Assembly (NCBI GenBank): GCA_034436335.1
Contig: DAOTVO010000059.1
Coordinates: 124,001 to 188,000 of the forward strand
DNA length: 64,000 nucleotides
Source: UBA877 sp034436335
Lineage (GTDB): Bacteria > Chloroflexota > Anaerolineae > Anaerolineales > Villigracilaceae
Reading direction: 5' to 3'
Part shown: in pieces, positions 50,087 through 58,720 of the stretch
Numbering within the stretch: position 1 is the first letter of the stretch
Layout of the letters: the number at the start of each line of letters is the position of its first letter
Translations under genes and position numbers: made by a program
Notes under the pieces: generated by a model
Seen by the model: only the letters and a program-made list of their open reading frames with translations
Told to the model about the DNA's origin: nothing
Database searches by the model: none

Positions 50087-51267
50087 TTTTCGACCAACCG
50101 TTGACGAATTTCCGCCGCGTGCGTGTGGGCGCGCTCGATAGCCTGGCAAATTCCCAGGCAAACTTCATCGCTCATGTTCGACCACATCGGCAAACTCAAA
50201 CTATTGTTTGCCAGCCAATCGGTGTGGGGAAGCGGGCGGCCATCGTAGAACGAACGGTATGCCGTCTGTTGATGCACAGGGGGAAAGTAATACTTACGCG
50301 TGTCAATGTTTTCCGCCGCCAGCGCCTGCGCCAGTTCGTCGCGCGTCAGGCCGAAGCGGGCAGGGTCAATCGTGATGGAAATTTCGCGGTAGGAGTGCCG
50401 GTCGCCGGGACGGACGGCCTGGAAGCCGATCCCCGGCAGCCGTCCGAGCATCTCTTGAAAGAGGGCAACCGTTTCGTTGCGGTGACGGGCGGCCTCTTCG
50501 AGACGCTGTAAACTGTGCAAGCCAATGACGGCGCTCAATTCGGGCATGCGCGCGTTGAGGCCGGCAAAGGCGCTGTCGTAATTGCCATCGTTCCCGTACT
50601 CGCGTCCCATGCGAATCTTGGTCGCCAGGTCGTCGTCATTGGTGGCAACGATTCCCCCCTCGCCGGTGAGGAGCAGTTTGGTCGGGCTGAGACTGAAAAT
50701 CTGCGCGTCGCCCTGTTTGCCGACCGGCTCGCCCTGATAGCGCGCCCCCGCACCGTGCGCGGCGTCGAAAATCAATTTCAGGCCGTGACGGCGGGCGACC
50801 TCCTCCAGCCCGGCAATATCCGCTGGATTGCCAAATTGATGCACAGCCACAATGGCCGTCGTCTGCGGCGTGATGGCCGCCTCGGCCGCCGCCGGGTCGA
50901 GGTTGAACGTCTCGGCGTCCACATCGGCGAAGACCGGCCGCAGACCGGCCCACACCAACGCGCTGACGGTCGCCATGAAGGTAAAACTCGGCACGACCAC
51001 ATCGCCGCGCAATCCCAGCGCCTGATGCACCAGCATCATGCCGGAGGTGCAACTCGAAACCGCGACAGCATGTTTCACGCCCAAATGCGCCGCCATTTCC
51101 TGCTCGAAACGGCGCATGTACGGCCCCTTGGTCACCATGCCGGTTTCGAGAATCGTTTTCACCTCCTCGCTGACTTCCTCAAAAGAAGGCAGAACCGGCC
51201 GCACCATTGGCAGCATTTGCTCGAAGAGCGGTTTTCCGCCCAAAAAGGCAGGTAACGTTTTGATCAT
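50083..51267 (-). CDS. DegT/DnrJ/EryC1-type sugar aminotransferase
   Basis: This 394-residue PLP enzyme fits the DegT family, which aminates keto-sugars on nucleotide carriers. Landmarks are the PGP-like MVTKGPYMRRFEQEMAAHLG (~residue 44), SSCTSGMML (~72), the Asp-His PLP pocket in LIFDAAHGAGARY (~165), the Schiff-base lysine in FSLSPTKLLLTGEGG (~190) and NARMPELSAVIGLHSL (~232). It would make an amino sugar for the surface glycan. It lies nine bases after the epimerase gene and overlaps the membrane-SDR gene. A short-gap arrangement supports co-translation. Confidence 0.92.
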   Translation of the reverse strand: MIKTLPAFLGGKPLFEQMLPMVRPVLPSFEEVSEEVKTILETGMVTKGPYMRRFEQEMAAHLGVKHAVAVSSCTSGMMLVHQALGLRGDVVVPSFTFMATVSALVWAGLRPVFADVDAETFNLDPAAAEAAITPQTTAIVAVHQFGNPADIAGLEEVARRHGLKLIFDAAHGAGARYQGEPVGKQGDAQIFSLSPTKLLLTGEGGIVATNDDDLATKIRMGREYGNDGNYDSAFAGLNARMPELSAVIGLHSLQRLEEAARHRNETVALFQEMLGRLPGIGFQAVRPGDRHSYREISITIDPARFGLTRDELAQALAAENIDTRKYYFPPVHQQTAYRSFYDGRPLPHTDWLANNSLSLPMWSNMSDEVCLGICQAIERAHTHAAEIRQRLVEK

Positions 51268-51276
51268 AGGACGAAA

Positions 51277-52212
51277 TCAGCCTCCATGTTGATTCTTCAT
51301 CCAGGCCAGAGTCTCGGCGAGACCCTCGGCAAGGGAAGTTTGCGCCCGAAAACCGAGCCTCTGCGCCGCTTTTTCGGGATTGCCCACCGAGCGGTAAATA
51401 TCGCCCGGCCGCGGCGCCTCGTGCCGGACCTCGGGCCGGCGCGGCGACAAACGACTCAATTCATCCAACAGGTCGAGCAGGGTCGTCTCGCGGCCGGAGC
51501 AGACATTATACGCCTCTCCGGCCGCATTTGCCTCGGCGGCCAGCAGATTGGCGCGGACGACATCCTTGACGAAGATAAAATCGCGGCTTTGCCGCCCGTC
51601 GCCGAAGATGACAATCGGCTGGCCCGTCAGCAGGCGGTTGATGAAAATCGGAATCGCTGCCGCGTAGGGCGAATCGGGACGCTGGCGCGGCCCGTAGACG
51701 TTGAAAAAGCGCAGGGCCGTCACCGGCAGGCCGAAGTTCCGCGTGTAGAAACGGGCGTACAACTCATTGACCTGTTTGGAAAGCGCGTAGGGCGAGAGCG
51801 GCGAGAGCGGCGCGTCCTCGCCGGTCGGGAAAACGCTCGTCTCGCCATAGACGGCGGTGCTGGAGGCCAGGACGACCTTGCGCACCCCGGCCCGCCGCGC
51901 TGCCTCCAGCAGTTGTCCCGTCCCGCCGACGTTGACATCGAAACAGGTCTGCGGTTCGAGCATGGACTGCGGGACGGAGATGAACGCCGCCAGGTGGAAG
52001 ACCCATTCCACGCCGCAAACGGCCTCGCCCACGCGCCGGACGTCGCGCAGGTCGGCCTCGAGAACTTCCAGGTCGCCGCGCAGACCGGCCAGGTTCTCGC
52101 GCCGTCCGGTGGAAAAATTGTCCAACACGCGCACCGAATCGCCGCGCCGGAGAAGTTCTTCTACAATATGGGAACCGATGAAACCGGCCCCGCCGGTTAC
52201 GAGGATACGCAT
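51277..52212 (-). CDS. NAD-dependent nucleotide-sugar epimerase/dehydratase
   Basis: This 311-residue extended SDR has TGGAGFIGSHIVEELL at residue 6, FHLAAFISVPQSM (~82), the catalytic SSTAVYGET and YALSKQVNELY (~143), RFFNVYGPRQRPDSPYAAAIPIF (~170) and DFIFVKDVVRANLLA (~213), typical of UDP-glucose/UDP-GlcNAc 4-epimerases. It should supply a UDP-hexose for the glycan. The start is two bases after the sugar-transferase stop, so the genes are coupled. No ribosome site is needed between them. Confidence 0.92.
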   Translation of the reverse strand: MRILVTGGAGFIGSHIVEELLRRGDSVRVLDNFSTGRRENLAGLRGDLEVLEADLRDVRRVGEAVCGVEWVFHLAAFISVPQSMLEPQTCFDVNVGGTGQLLEAARRAGVRKVVLASSTAVYGETSVFPTGEDAPLSPLSPYALSKQVNELYARFYTRNFGLPVTALRFFNVYGPRQRPDSPYAAAIPIFINRLLTGQPIVIFGDGRQSRDFIFVKDVVRANLLAAEANAAGEAYNVCSGRETTLLDLLDELSRLSPRRPEVRHEAPRPGDIYRSVGNPEKAAQRLGFRAQTSLAEGLAETLAWMKNQHGG

Positions 52213-52214
52213 GG

Positions 52215-53624
52215 TTATCTCCCGCGCAGGCCGAAGACCTGCCAGACGGTGCGCAGCAGGATGGCAATATCCATCAGCAGGTTGCGATGCTTGATGTAGT
52301 ACAGGTCATATTCGAGTTTGATGGCCATCTCTTCGACCGTGACGTAGTAGTCGTAATTAACCTGCGCCCAGCCGGTGATCCCCGGCTTGACCAGCAGGCG
52401 TGCCCGGTAGAAGGGAATCTGCTTCTCGAACTGCTGCACCCATTCGGGCCGCTCGGCGCGCGGCCCGACAAGGCTCATCTCGCCTTTTAGCACGTTCCAA
52501 AACTGCGGGAATTCATCCAAGTGGGCGCGGCGCAGAAAATTGCCGACGCGGGTGACGCGGTCATCGTTCTGCATCGTCAGGCGCACGCCGTCCTTTTCCG
52601 CGTCCTGGCGCATGGTGCGGAATTTGTATACTTCGTAGGGGCGTCCGCCCTTGCCCAGACGAGTCTGCTTATAGAAGACCGGGCGGCCGCTTTCGAGCAC
52701 GATACCCAGCGCAACGAATGGGAACATCATTGCCAGCATCAACATTCCGGCCAGCCCGCCAAGAATATCTGCCAGGCGCTTGGCGGACTCGTAGAACAAA
52801 CTGGTGCGCGCTTCGATGACAAAGGAGCGAATCAGCCACTCGGACTCGAGGTGGTGAACCGGCACGCGGCCCAGCAGTTCTTCATACAGGGCGGCCATGG
52901 GCGTCACCTCGATGCCGCTTTCCTGCGCATCCAGCACAGCCTGGAAGGTGCGTCCCTGCATCTCGCCGGAAACGGCAATCACCAGGTCTGTTGCCGCCTC
53001 ACGCTCAATGACTTCCGCCAGCCGGTCGCCGGTCGCCAGGATGGGGATGCCTTTGATGTGTTTGCCCGCCTTGTCGGGGTCGTCGTCAATGAAACCCACC
53101 AGGTAGAATGGACGCGGTTTGAGACTGTGATAGGCGTCCAGCAATGTCTCGCCGGCCTTGCCGGCCCCCAGAATCAGCACCCGGCGCATGAGCGCGCTGG
53201 CTGTGAAAATGCGGATGTAAACCAGCCGCCAGAGAAGCGTGAAAACCGCCGCCAGTGCCAGGAAAAGACCCACCCCGATGCGCGTCTGATTGCCCTCCAC
53301 CAGCAAATAGGCGATGGCGTACAACACCAGGCCAATCAGCGCTGATGCCAGGATGCCGCGTACGGTCACCCCTACATTGTTCACCCGGTGCGGGTCATAA
53401 AGGTTGAGCAGCAGCAAAATCCACAGGAAGGGCAGAAAATAATACCAGCCTGCCACGCGGTCGCTCAGGAAGGTCAGCGTCCACTGGTCGCGCAGGCTCC
53501 ACAGGTAGAGCGCCCCGGCCAGCGCCAGGTACGCCATCACCAGGTCGCCGATGAGCAGGATGGAGCGTTTCTCACGCGCCCGCACGCGCCAGCCGGAAGA
53601 TTTGGTCTTGAAATTCGATTGCAT
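52215..53624 (-). CDS. Polyprenyl-phosphate sugar-phosphate transferase
   Basis: This 469-residue protein starts glycan assembly by moving a sugar-phosphate from a nucleotide sugar to undecaprenyl phosphate. It has four N-terminal helices (~residues 20-145), a cytosolic CoA-binding-like domain (RVLILGAGKAGETLLD, ~150), a fifth helix (~285-305) and the catalytic domain with YKFRTMRQDAEKDG, the conserved DE in RRAHLDEFPQFWNVLKGEMSLVGPRAERPEW (~370) and PGITGWAQVNYDY (~415). This is the WbaP/WcaJ layout. The start overlaps the GT2 stop by one base (TAATG). Confidence 0.95.
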   Translation of the reverse strand: MQSNFKTKSSGWRVRAREKRSILLIGDLVMAYLALAGALYLWSLRDQWTLTFLSDRVAGWYYFLPFLWILLLLNLYDPHRVNNVGVTVRGILASALIGLVLYAIAYLLVEGNQTRIGVGLFLALAAVFTLLWRLVYIRIFTASALMRRVLILGAGKAGETLLDAYHSLKPRPFYLVGFIDDDPDKAGKHIKGIPILATGDRLAEVIEREAATDLVIAVSGEMQGRTFQAVLDAQESGIEVTPMAALYEELLGRVPVHHLESEWLIRSFVIEARTSLFYESAKRLADILGGLAGMLMLAMMFPFVALGIVLESGRPVFYKQTRLGKGGRPYEVYKFRTMRQDAEKDGVRLTMQNDDRVTRVGNFLRRAHLDEFPQFWNVLKGEMSLVGPRAERPEWVQQFEKQIPFYRARLLVKPGITGWAQVNYDYYVTVEEMAIKLEYDLYYIKHRNLLMDIAILLRTVWQVFGLRGR

Positions 53625-54634
53625 TATGCTTTCTCTGCCTTGTTCGGGAATAGCCCCTTAATGATACTCCATAAAAAGCCGCTTCCCCAGGCGAGATGCA
53701 TGATGGAAATTGCGAGCGGCAGACCGGCGAGGAGAAAGCCCTCCCGCCGCTTCCACGCGGAGCGGAAACCTGCCGCGGCCAAAACGAGCAGATACGTTCC
53801 TGCCTCTGCCGCCAGCAGAATCCAGAACCCGCGCCAGAACAGGCCCAGCCCGGCTAATACAAGCAGGCTCAGCACAAACAGCGGCGGAAGCGCCTGCCGC
53901 CAGCGCAGAGTCTTCGGATAGCGGCGTAACATGCGGTATTTCCAGAAGCCGTAACGCCAGTATTGCCTTGCCAGCGCGCCGAAGGTAGAGCGGGCAAAAT
54001 AGACCGAGCGGATGGCCGGGTCGAGCCAGATTTTTCCGCCACGGGCGCGGATGCGGGCGTTGAACTCGTAATCCTCGTTGGTCAGCAGAGACTCATCGAA
54101 GAAACCCACCAGCGCCAGGAGTTCGCGCTTGAACGCGCCAAATGGGACGGTATCCACGTGCGCGGCCCTCTCGGTGTGACGGTAGAGAGCGTCGCCCACG
54201 CCGAGCGGATGAGCGGCCGCGGCAGCAATGGATTTGGCGACCCACGTCTCTACGCCGGGGCAGATCTCCCAGACGCCGCCCACGTTCTCACCGAGGCCTG
54301 CTTCCAGGTCCGCGACGCTGCGCGCCACGTAGTCGGGATAAGGCCGCGAGTGCGCGTCCAGGCGGACGATCATCTCGCCCGAAGCGGCGCGCAGGGCGGT
54401 GTTGAGCGCGGCAGGGATGTGACGCATGGGGTTGTCCACCACGACAATCTTCAGGTCCGGGTGGGCGGCGGCAAAGGCGGCAATTTCCTCGCGCGTCCGG
54501 TCGGTGGAAAGGCCGTCGGCGATGACCACTTCCAGGTCGCGGCGCGGGAAAGTCTGCCCGTAAATGGCCTCCAGCAGCGAACGGATGGTGGATTGTTCGT
54601 TGTAGCAGGGGATGATGATCGAGACGGAAGGCAT
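53624..54634 (-). CDS. Family 2 glycosyltransferase
   Basis: This 336-residue GT2 enzyme has the SIIIPCYNEQSTIRSLLEAI start, the DxD-type LDAHSRPYPDY (~residue 93), a QxxRW-like YWRYGFWKYRMLRRYP (~225) and two C-terminal membrane helices (~250-310). It is close in layout to ExoA-type enzymes of exopolysaccharide synthesis. It should add a sugar to the lipid-linked intermediate at the inner face of the membrane. It begins five bases after the histidine-kinase stop, tying the two-component genes to the glycan run. Confidence 0.9.
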   Translation of the reverse strand: MPSVSIIIPCYNEQSTIRSLLEAIYGQTFPRRDLEVVIADGLSTDRTREEIAAFAAAHPDLKIVVVDNPMRHIPAALNTALRAASGEMIVRLDAHSRPYPDYVARSVADLEAGLGENVGGVWEICPGVETWVAKSIAAAAAHPLGVGDALYRHTERAAHVDTVPFGAFKRELLALVGFFDESLLTNEDYEFNARIRARGGKIWLDPAIRSVYFARSTFGALARQYWRYGFWKYRMLRRYPKTLRWRQALPPLFVLSLLVLAGLGLFWRGFWILLAAEAGTYLLVLAAAGFRSAWKRREGFLLAGLPLAISIMHLAWGSGFLWSIIKGLFPNKAEKA

Positions 54635-54639
54635 GAGGG

Positions 54640-56052
54640 TTATTTCTTGCGTTTCGAGATGACCGTGCTGGCATCCGGGGAGGTCAGCGGCAGGAAAACG
54701 GTAAAGGTGCTGCCTGCTCCCGGCGCGCTGCGGACGCTAATTCTACCACCATGCGTCCGTAGAATCTCCTGCACGATGGCCAGGCCCAGGCCCGCGCCGT
54801 GGCGGCTGCCACCGGAACGGGAGGCGTCGGCCTGGTAGAAGCGCTCGAAGATGTGCGCCGCGACTTCCGGCGCCATGCCTGCCCCGGTATCCGCCACTTC
54901 CACCTGAACCTCGGAACCGGCCACCTGCGCCCGGAGCGTGACCGTCCCGCCGGATGGCGTGAACTTGATGGCATTGTCCACCAAGTTACTGAAGACCTGC
55001 ACCAGCCGATCGCCGTCGCCGGTCAGGGCGGGCAGGTTGGCGGTCTGCAGGTCAAGGGTCACGCCCGCCGCCTGCGCCTGGGGACTCATGCGCTCGGTCA
55101 CGTTGCGCAGCAGGGCCGGCAGGTTGAGCAGGGAGCGCTGCAAGTCCAGCGTCCCGGCGTCCAGGCGCGCCAGGTCGAGCAGGTCGAGCACCATGCGGTG
55201 CATGCGTTCGGCCTCCTGACGGATGACGCCCGCTGCCTGGCGGCGCGCCTCGGGCGTATCGGCGGTGCCGTCCTCCAGCGCCTGGGCAAAACCCTGGATG
55301 GAGGTCAGCGGCGTTTTGAGTTCGTGCGAAACGTTGGCGACGAACTCGCGCTGGGATTTTTGAGTGGCGCGGACGCGCGCCCCCATGTCATTGAAGGCCG
55401 TGGTGAGTTCCTGCACTTCGCGCGGACCGCGCACAGACAGCGCTCCGCTTTCGGGCATGCGCCGCGCGGCTGAGACCAGCGCCTGGAGCGGGCTGCCAAT
55501 CCAGCGCGCCAGGCCGAAGGCGACGAAGAGCGAGAGCGCCAGCGCGATCAGGCCGGCGTAGAGGAAGGGCAGGAAGATGTCATTCTTCAGGATCGAAAGT
55601 ATCGGGAGTTTCGGGCGCGGCGTCAACGCCAGCAGCGTGCGCTCGTCCGAGAGGCGTTCGGCGCTGAAGATCCAGGCCGTGCCGTTTTCGTCGCGCAGGC
55701 CAACGGTCGGGCGCAGCAACTGGTAGCGGCGGAGCGGGAGAAAAGCCGCCTCGACCCCGGCACGCGAATCGGCCAGCACCTGCGCCTCCGGTCCCACGAC
55801 CACGAAGCGGACTTCCAGCGCCGCGTCGTAGACGCGCAGGGTATCCTCCAGGGCGGGGGTGGGCAGGGTGGCCAGTTCGGGCTGGCCCAGCGTCAACACC
55901 CGGCGCGCCGCTTCCAATTCCTGCAAAGCCGCGCGGTAGGCCAGCGGGCTGCGCAAGATGTACACCAGCAGGACGAGCGCCGTCAGCGCCAGGGCGCCGA
56001 TAATGATGAGGGCGTAACTCAGCCACAGGCGGGCGCGCAGGGAGGAAAACAT
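54640..56052 (-). CDS. Sensor histidine kinase
   Basis: This 470-residue membrane kinase has two transmembrane helices (~residues 12-34 and 160-182) flanking an extracytoplasmic sensor domain, a HAMP domain (~183-235), the H-box FVANVSHELKTPLTSIQG with phospho-acceptor His ~243, and the ATPase domain with NLVDNAIKFTPSGG (N box, ~355), DTGAGMAPEVAAHIFERFYQ and GAGLGLAIVQEI. It is paired with the response regulator just upstream (two bases between). The sensed signal is unknown. Its place directly before the GT2 gene suggests control of envelope functions. Confidence 0.95.
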   Translation of the reverse strand: MFSSLRARLWLSYALIIIGALALTALVLLVYILRSPLAYRAALQELEAARRVLTLGQPELATLPTPALEDTLRVYDAALEVRFVVVGPEAQVLADSRAGVEAAFLPLRRYQLLRPTVGLRDENGTAWIFSAERLSDERTLLALTPRPKLPILSILKNDIFLPFLYAGLIALALSLFVAFGLARWIGSPLQALVSAARRMPESGALSVRGPREVQELTTAFNDMGARVRATQKSQREFVANVSHELKTPLTSIQGFAQALEDGTADTPEARRQAAGVIRQEAERMHRMVLDLLDLARLDAGTLDLQRSLLNLPALLRNVTERMSPQAQAAGVTLDLQTANLPALTGDGDRLVQVFSNLVDNAIKFTPSGGTVTLRAQVAGSEVQVEVADTGAGMAPEVAAHIFERFYQADASRSGGSRHGAGLGLAIVQEILRTHGGRISVRSAPGAGSTFTVFLPLTSPDASTVISKRKK

Positions 56053-56054
56053 CG

Positions 56055-56744
56055 TCAGGCTTTCGGAACGGTGAGTTTGTAGCCGATGCCGGTGACCGTT
56101 TCGATTTTACAGACGGAGTCGGCCAGTTTTTTGCGCAGATGGGCGATATGGACGTCCACGGTGCGGGTCTGCCCGTAGAAGTCGAAGCCCCAGGCTTTTT
56201 CGAGCAACTGTTCGCGGGTGAAGACGCGCCCCGCTTGCGAGGCCAGGACGAGCAGCAGTTCGAATTCCTGGGTGCGCAGGTCGAGGAGACGGTCGCCGCA
56301 ACGCACCTCGCGGCGGGCGGCGTCCACGGTCAGGTCGCCGAGGCGGATGATTTCCGCGCCCGCGCCGGCGGCGCGTTCGGCGCGGCGCAGGATGGCTTTG
56401 ACCCGCGCCACCAGTTCGCGCGGGTTGAACGGTTTGGTCAGGTAATCGTCGGCGCCCAATTCGAGGCCGAGGATCTTGTCGATGTCCTCGTCGCGGGCGG
56501 TCAGCATGATGATTGCCGTCGCGTTGTCCTCGGCGCGCAGGCGGCGGCAGACCTCGAAGCCGTCCAGTCTGGGGAGCATCACATCCAGCACCACCAGCGC
56601 CGGGGCGAGGCGTTTCACCGCCTCCAGGGCGGTCTCGCCGTCGCCAACCGATTCGACGCGGAAATTCTCGCGCTCCAGGTACAGGCGCGCCAGCGAGACG
56701 ATGGACGGCTCATCGTCCACCAGCAGGATCAGTTCGGCGCTCAT
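56055..56744 (-). CDS. OmpR-family response regulator
   Basis: This 229-residue protein has a receiver domain (VDDEPSIVSLARLYLE, phospho-acceptor Asp ~54 in VVLDVMLPRLDGFEV, Thr ~82 in MLTARDED, Lys ~104 in LTKPFNP) and a winged-helix DNA-binding domain (~130-229) with LRTQEFELLLVLASQAGRVFTREQLLEKAWG and VDVHIAHLRKKL. It should be phosphorylated by the kinase encoded next and regulate transcription. Its ATG overlaps the RidA stop by four bases (ATGA). Confidence 0.96.
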   Translation of the reverse strand: MSAELILLVDDEPSIVSLARLYLERENFRVESVGDGETALEAVKRLAPALVVLDVMLPRLDGFEVCRRLRAEDNATAIIMLTARDEDIDKILGLELGADDYLTKPFNPRELVARVKAILRRAERAAGAGAEIIRLGDLTVDAARREVRCGDRLLDLRTQEFELLLVLASQAGRVFTREQLLEKAWGFDFYGQTRTVDVHIAHLRKKLADSVCKIETVTGIGYKLTVPKA

Positions 56745-57124
56745 TTCGCCAGGGCAATAACCTCAATCTCGACGGCCGCGCCTTTGGGCAGGGCTGCTAC
56801 GGCGACCGCTGAGCGGGCGGGCGGGTTTTCGGGGAAGAATTCGGCATAGACGGCATTCATGGCGGCAAAATCACCCATATCGCGCAGGAAGACGGTGGTC
56901 TTCACCACCCGCTCCATCCCGGACCCGGCATCTGCGAGCACATGCTTGAGATTGGTCAGCGCCTGGCGCGTTTCCGCCTCCACCCCGCCGGGGACGAGGG
57001 CGCCGCTGACGGGGTCGAGGCCGATCTGCCCGGCGGTGAAAACCAGGTTCCCGGTCTGAACAGCGACGGAATAGGGGCCAATGGCTTTGGGCGCTTTCTC
57101 GCTGATGATGACAGTTCGGTCCAT
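56741..57124 (-). CDS. RidA-family enamine/imine deaminase
   Basis: This 127-residue protein matches RidA, which hydrolyses reactive enamines and imines released by PLP enzymes. It has APKAIGPYSVAVQTGNLVFTAGQIGLDP (~residue 10), the catalytic region QALTNLKHVLADAG and the arginine in NPPARSAVAVAALPKGAAVEIEVIA (~105). ATG 57124 is chosen because TGGAGG precedes it; 20 codons upstream are ignored. It opens the run ahead of the two-component genes; the DegT and IlvE PLP enzymes in the window are possible sources of its substrates. Confidence 0.93.
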   Translation of the reverse strand: MDRTVIISEKAPKAIGPYSVAVQTGNLVFTAGQIGLDPVSGALVPGGVEAETRQALTNLKHVLADAGSGMERVVKTTVFLRDMGDFAAMNAVYAEFFPENPPARSAVAVAALPKGAAVEIEVIALAK

Positions 57125-57159
57125 GTTTGCCTCCAGTGCGTTTTTCCTGATTGTACTGC

Positions 57160-57197
57160 AAACTGGAGAGACGGCGCGGGGCACGTCTCTCCAGTTT
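57160..57197 (-). terminator. Hairpin downstream of the helical secreted-protein gene
   Basis: A perfect 14-base stem (57160-57173 with 57184-57197, ten-base loop) lies after the stop at 57220. On the minus strand only GC-poor bases follow, without a T-tract. The TACAAT (complement of 57150-57155) that may serve the RidA gene lies directly beyond it. Confidence 0.65.
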
Positions 57198-57219
57198 TGT
57201 CAGGCCGGCCGAAGCCGCG

Positions 57220-57786
57220 TTACGGGAGGGCGGGGGATTCTGTCCCGGCCGGGGGGTGGGCTTCGCGCAGGTCACGGATGGCTTCGCGCAGGGCTTCGCC
57301 GGTGCCGTTCATGGCGGCGTGCGTGTCCTTGAGCACCTGGCCGAGTGCCTTGGCGGTCTCGATGGCCGCGGCGCGGTCGGTGACCTGGCCGCTCTCATCG
57401 AAGCCGGCGTGGCTGGCGATGATGGCCGCGCCCGGTTCGTGGGCCGCCTGCGTGCCAGGGATGGCGGCGGCAAAAGCCTCGAGGGCAGCCTGCACGGCGG
57501 AGGTATCCCAGCCTTTGGCGCTGGCCTTTTCGATCAGCGTCTGGATGCGGGCAATGAATTCGTCGGCTTTGTCCAGGCGCTCACCCTGACGGGTGTAGGC
57601 TTCCTGAAGGCGCGCCCAGGCCTGTTCGAGGCGTTCGTTGTTCAGCCTGTCGCTGGAGGGCGGGTTGGACTCGTCGGTCAGTCCGGCGGAGGCCTCCACC
57701 CCGCTGACGGGCAGGGCCACCAGTCCCAGGCCGAGGACCAGGGCGGCAAGGACGAACTTGTTGAGTAAAGAGGTCATTTTGGACAT
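57220..57786 (-). CDS. Secreted helical protein, unknown function
   Basis: This 188-residue protein has a signal peptide (MSKMTSLLNKF, hydrophobic core, cleavage near GVEA ~residue 30) and an almost entirely helical mature part with a charged coiled-coil-like region (LNNERLEQAWARLQEAYTRQGERLDKADEFIARIQTLIEKA). The C-terminus is Pro-rich. No family is recognised; the helix pattern resembles periplasmic heat- or metal-response proteins of the Spy/CpxP kind, but no motif confirms this. AAGGAGA lies before ATG 57786; an open frame further upstream is ignored. TACAAT (complement of 57813-57818) may be its -10. Confidence 0.72.
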   Translation of the reverse strand: MSKMTSLLNKFVLAALVLGLGLVALPVSGVEASAGLTDESNPPSSDRLNNERLEQAWARLQEAYTRQGERLDKADEFIARIQTLIEKASAKGWDTSAVQAALEAFAAAIPGTQAAHEPGAAIIASHAGFDESGQVTDRAAAIETAKALGQVLKDTHAAMNGTGEALREAIRDLREAHPPAGTESPALP

Positions 57787-57927
57787 TTTAGTATCTCCTT
57801 TTCTATGCCTGCATTGTAGGTTTGTGAAGTTAGCGGCGTAATACGGGCATGTAAAATGCCTGTAAAACATCCTTGCAGGGGGAGAGGCGGCCAAAGCGCG
57901 CCGTTTTGGTTTGGAGGAGGCGCTTGC

Positions 57928-57956
57928 TTGACAATCTCCCTCTCTGCGTGTAAAAT
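57928..57956 (+). promoter_or_regulatory. Promoter of the tRNA-Phe/Gly/Cys unit
   Basis: TTGACA (57928-57933), 17 bases, TAAAAT (57951-57956), about 24 bases before tRNA-Phe. A close sigma-70 match. Confidence 0.85.
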
Positions 57957-57980
57957 CTCCCCCGCTCATCGAACGGACAG

Positions 57981-58053
57981 GCCGAGATAGCTCAGCTGGT
58001 AGAGCACGCGACTGAAAATTGCGGTGTCCCCAGTTCGATCCTGGGTCTCGGCA
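57981..58053 (+). tRNA. tRNA-Phe(GAA)
   Basis: Acceptor stem GCCGAGA/TCTCGGC, D arm GCTC/GAGC, anticodon loop CTGAAAA (anticodon GAA) and T arm CCCAG-TTCGATC-CTGGG. CCA is not encoded. First of three tRNAs. Confidence 0.96.
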
Positions 58054-58079
58054 CTCTCGGCCAGAAAGGCGGCCGTTTT

Positions 58080-58151
<72 letters not shown>

Positions 58152-58235
58152 CAGAACATTGCTGATTGTAGATTGAAGATTGTGGATGGCGCGGCTAATC
58201 AGCAATCATCAATCAACAATCAGCAATCAATTTAT
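58152..58235. repeat. AATCNNCAATC-type palindromic repeat between tRNAs
   Basis: The 84-base spacer between tRNA-Gly and tRNA-Cys carries ATTGCTGATTGTAGATTG and its near-inverse CAATCAACAATCAGCAAT. It is related in style to the repeat inside mutS2 at 27300-27350. It could fold as a processing hairpin in the tRNA precursor. Confidence 0.6.
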
Positions 58236-58306
58236 GGCGTCGTGGCCAAGTGGCAAGGCAAGGGTCTGCAAAACCCTGATCACGGGTTCAAATCCCGTCG
58301 ACGCCT
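58236..58306 (+). tRNA. tRNA-Cys(GCA)
   Basis: Acceptor stem GGCGTCG/CGACGCC, anticodon arm GGGT-CTGCAAA-ACCC (anticodon GCA) and T arm CGGG-TTCAAAT-CCCG. CCA is not encoded. Confidence 0.96.
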
Positions 58307-58440
58307 CTGACAAAACGGGTCCGCAAAGGCTCGTTTTGGTTTCTCCCTGCGGGGGCGCTGCGCGACAAACCCTGCCAACGCCTCCGCGTAGCGAACGTCT
58401 GAAGACTTGCGCTACAATATACTTCGGATACAATTCAGGC

Positions 58441-58719
58441 ATGTCCGAAATCCCCCCTCCCCCAGCCCACAGCCAAATCGAACTGCTACGCCTGCTGGCC
58501 TCGCGTCTGGAACGTTTATCGGTGGATTCGCGCTGGGCGCGGCGCGCTTCGGGGCTGCGCGGCAACATCGTCAAGGTGCTGGAGGAAGCCGAAGCCTGCC
58601 CCGTCTCCGCGGAGCGCCTCGACCTGCTCATCGGCCGCAGTTTCGAGATTCTGCGCGCCGCTGCCCGCGAAATCCCGGACGTCGACTCCCTGCTCGAAGG
58701 AAAAAGGAAACTTCCCTGA
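58441..58719 (+). CDS. Small helical protein, unknown function
   Basis: This 92-residue protein is predicted all-helical with charged heptads (IELLRLLASRLERLSVDSRWARRASGLR and a following helix). No family is recognised. ATG 58441 is preferred over a longer frame starting at 58180 that would run through tRNA-Cys; TACAAT (58429-58434) ends six bases before it and there is no Shine-Dalgarno, so a leaderless start is likely. The next gene starts one base after its stop, so they are coupled. Confidence 0.7.
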   Translation: MSEIPPPPAHSQIELLRLLASRLERLSVDSRWARRASGLRGNIVKVLEEAEACPVSAERLDLLIGRSFEILRAAAREIPDVDSLLEGKRKLP

Positions 58720-58720
58720 C

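Noticed and set aside
58180..58440. An upstream extension of the small helical protein through tRNA-Cys
   Set aside because: It would translate a tRNA gene; the ATG at 58441 follows a -10 box by six bases.
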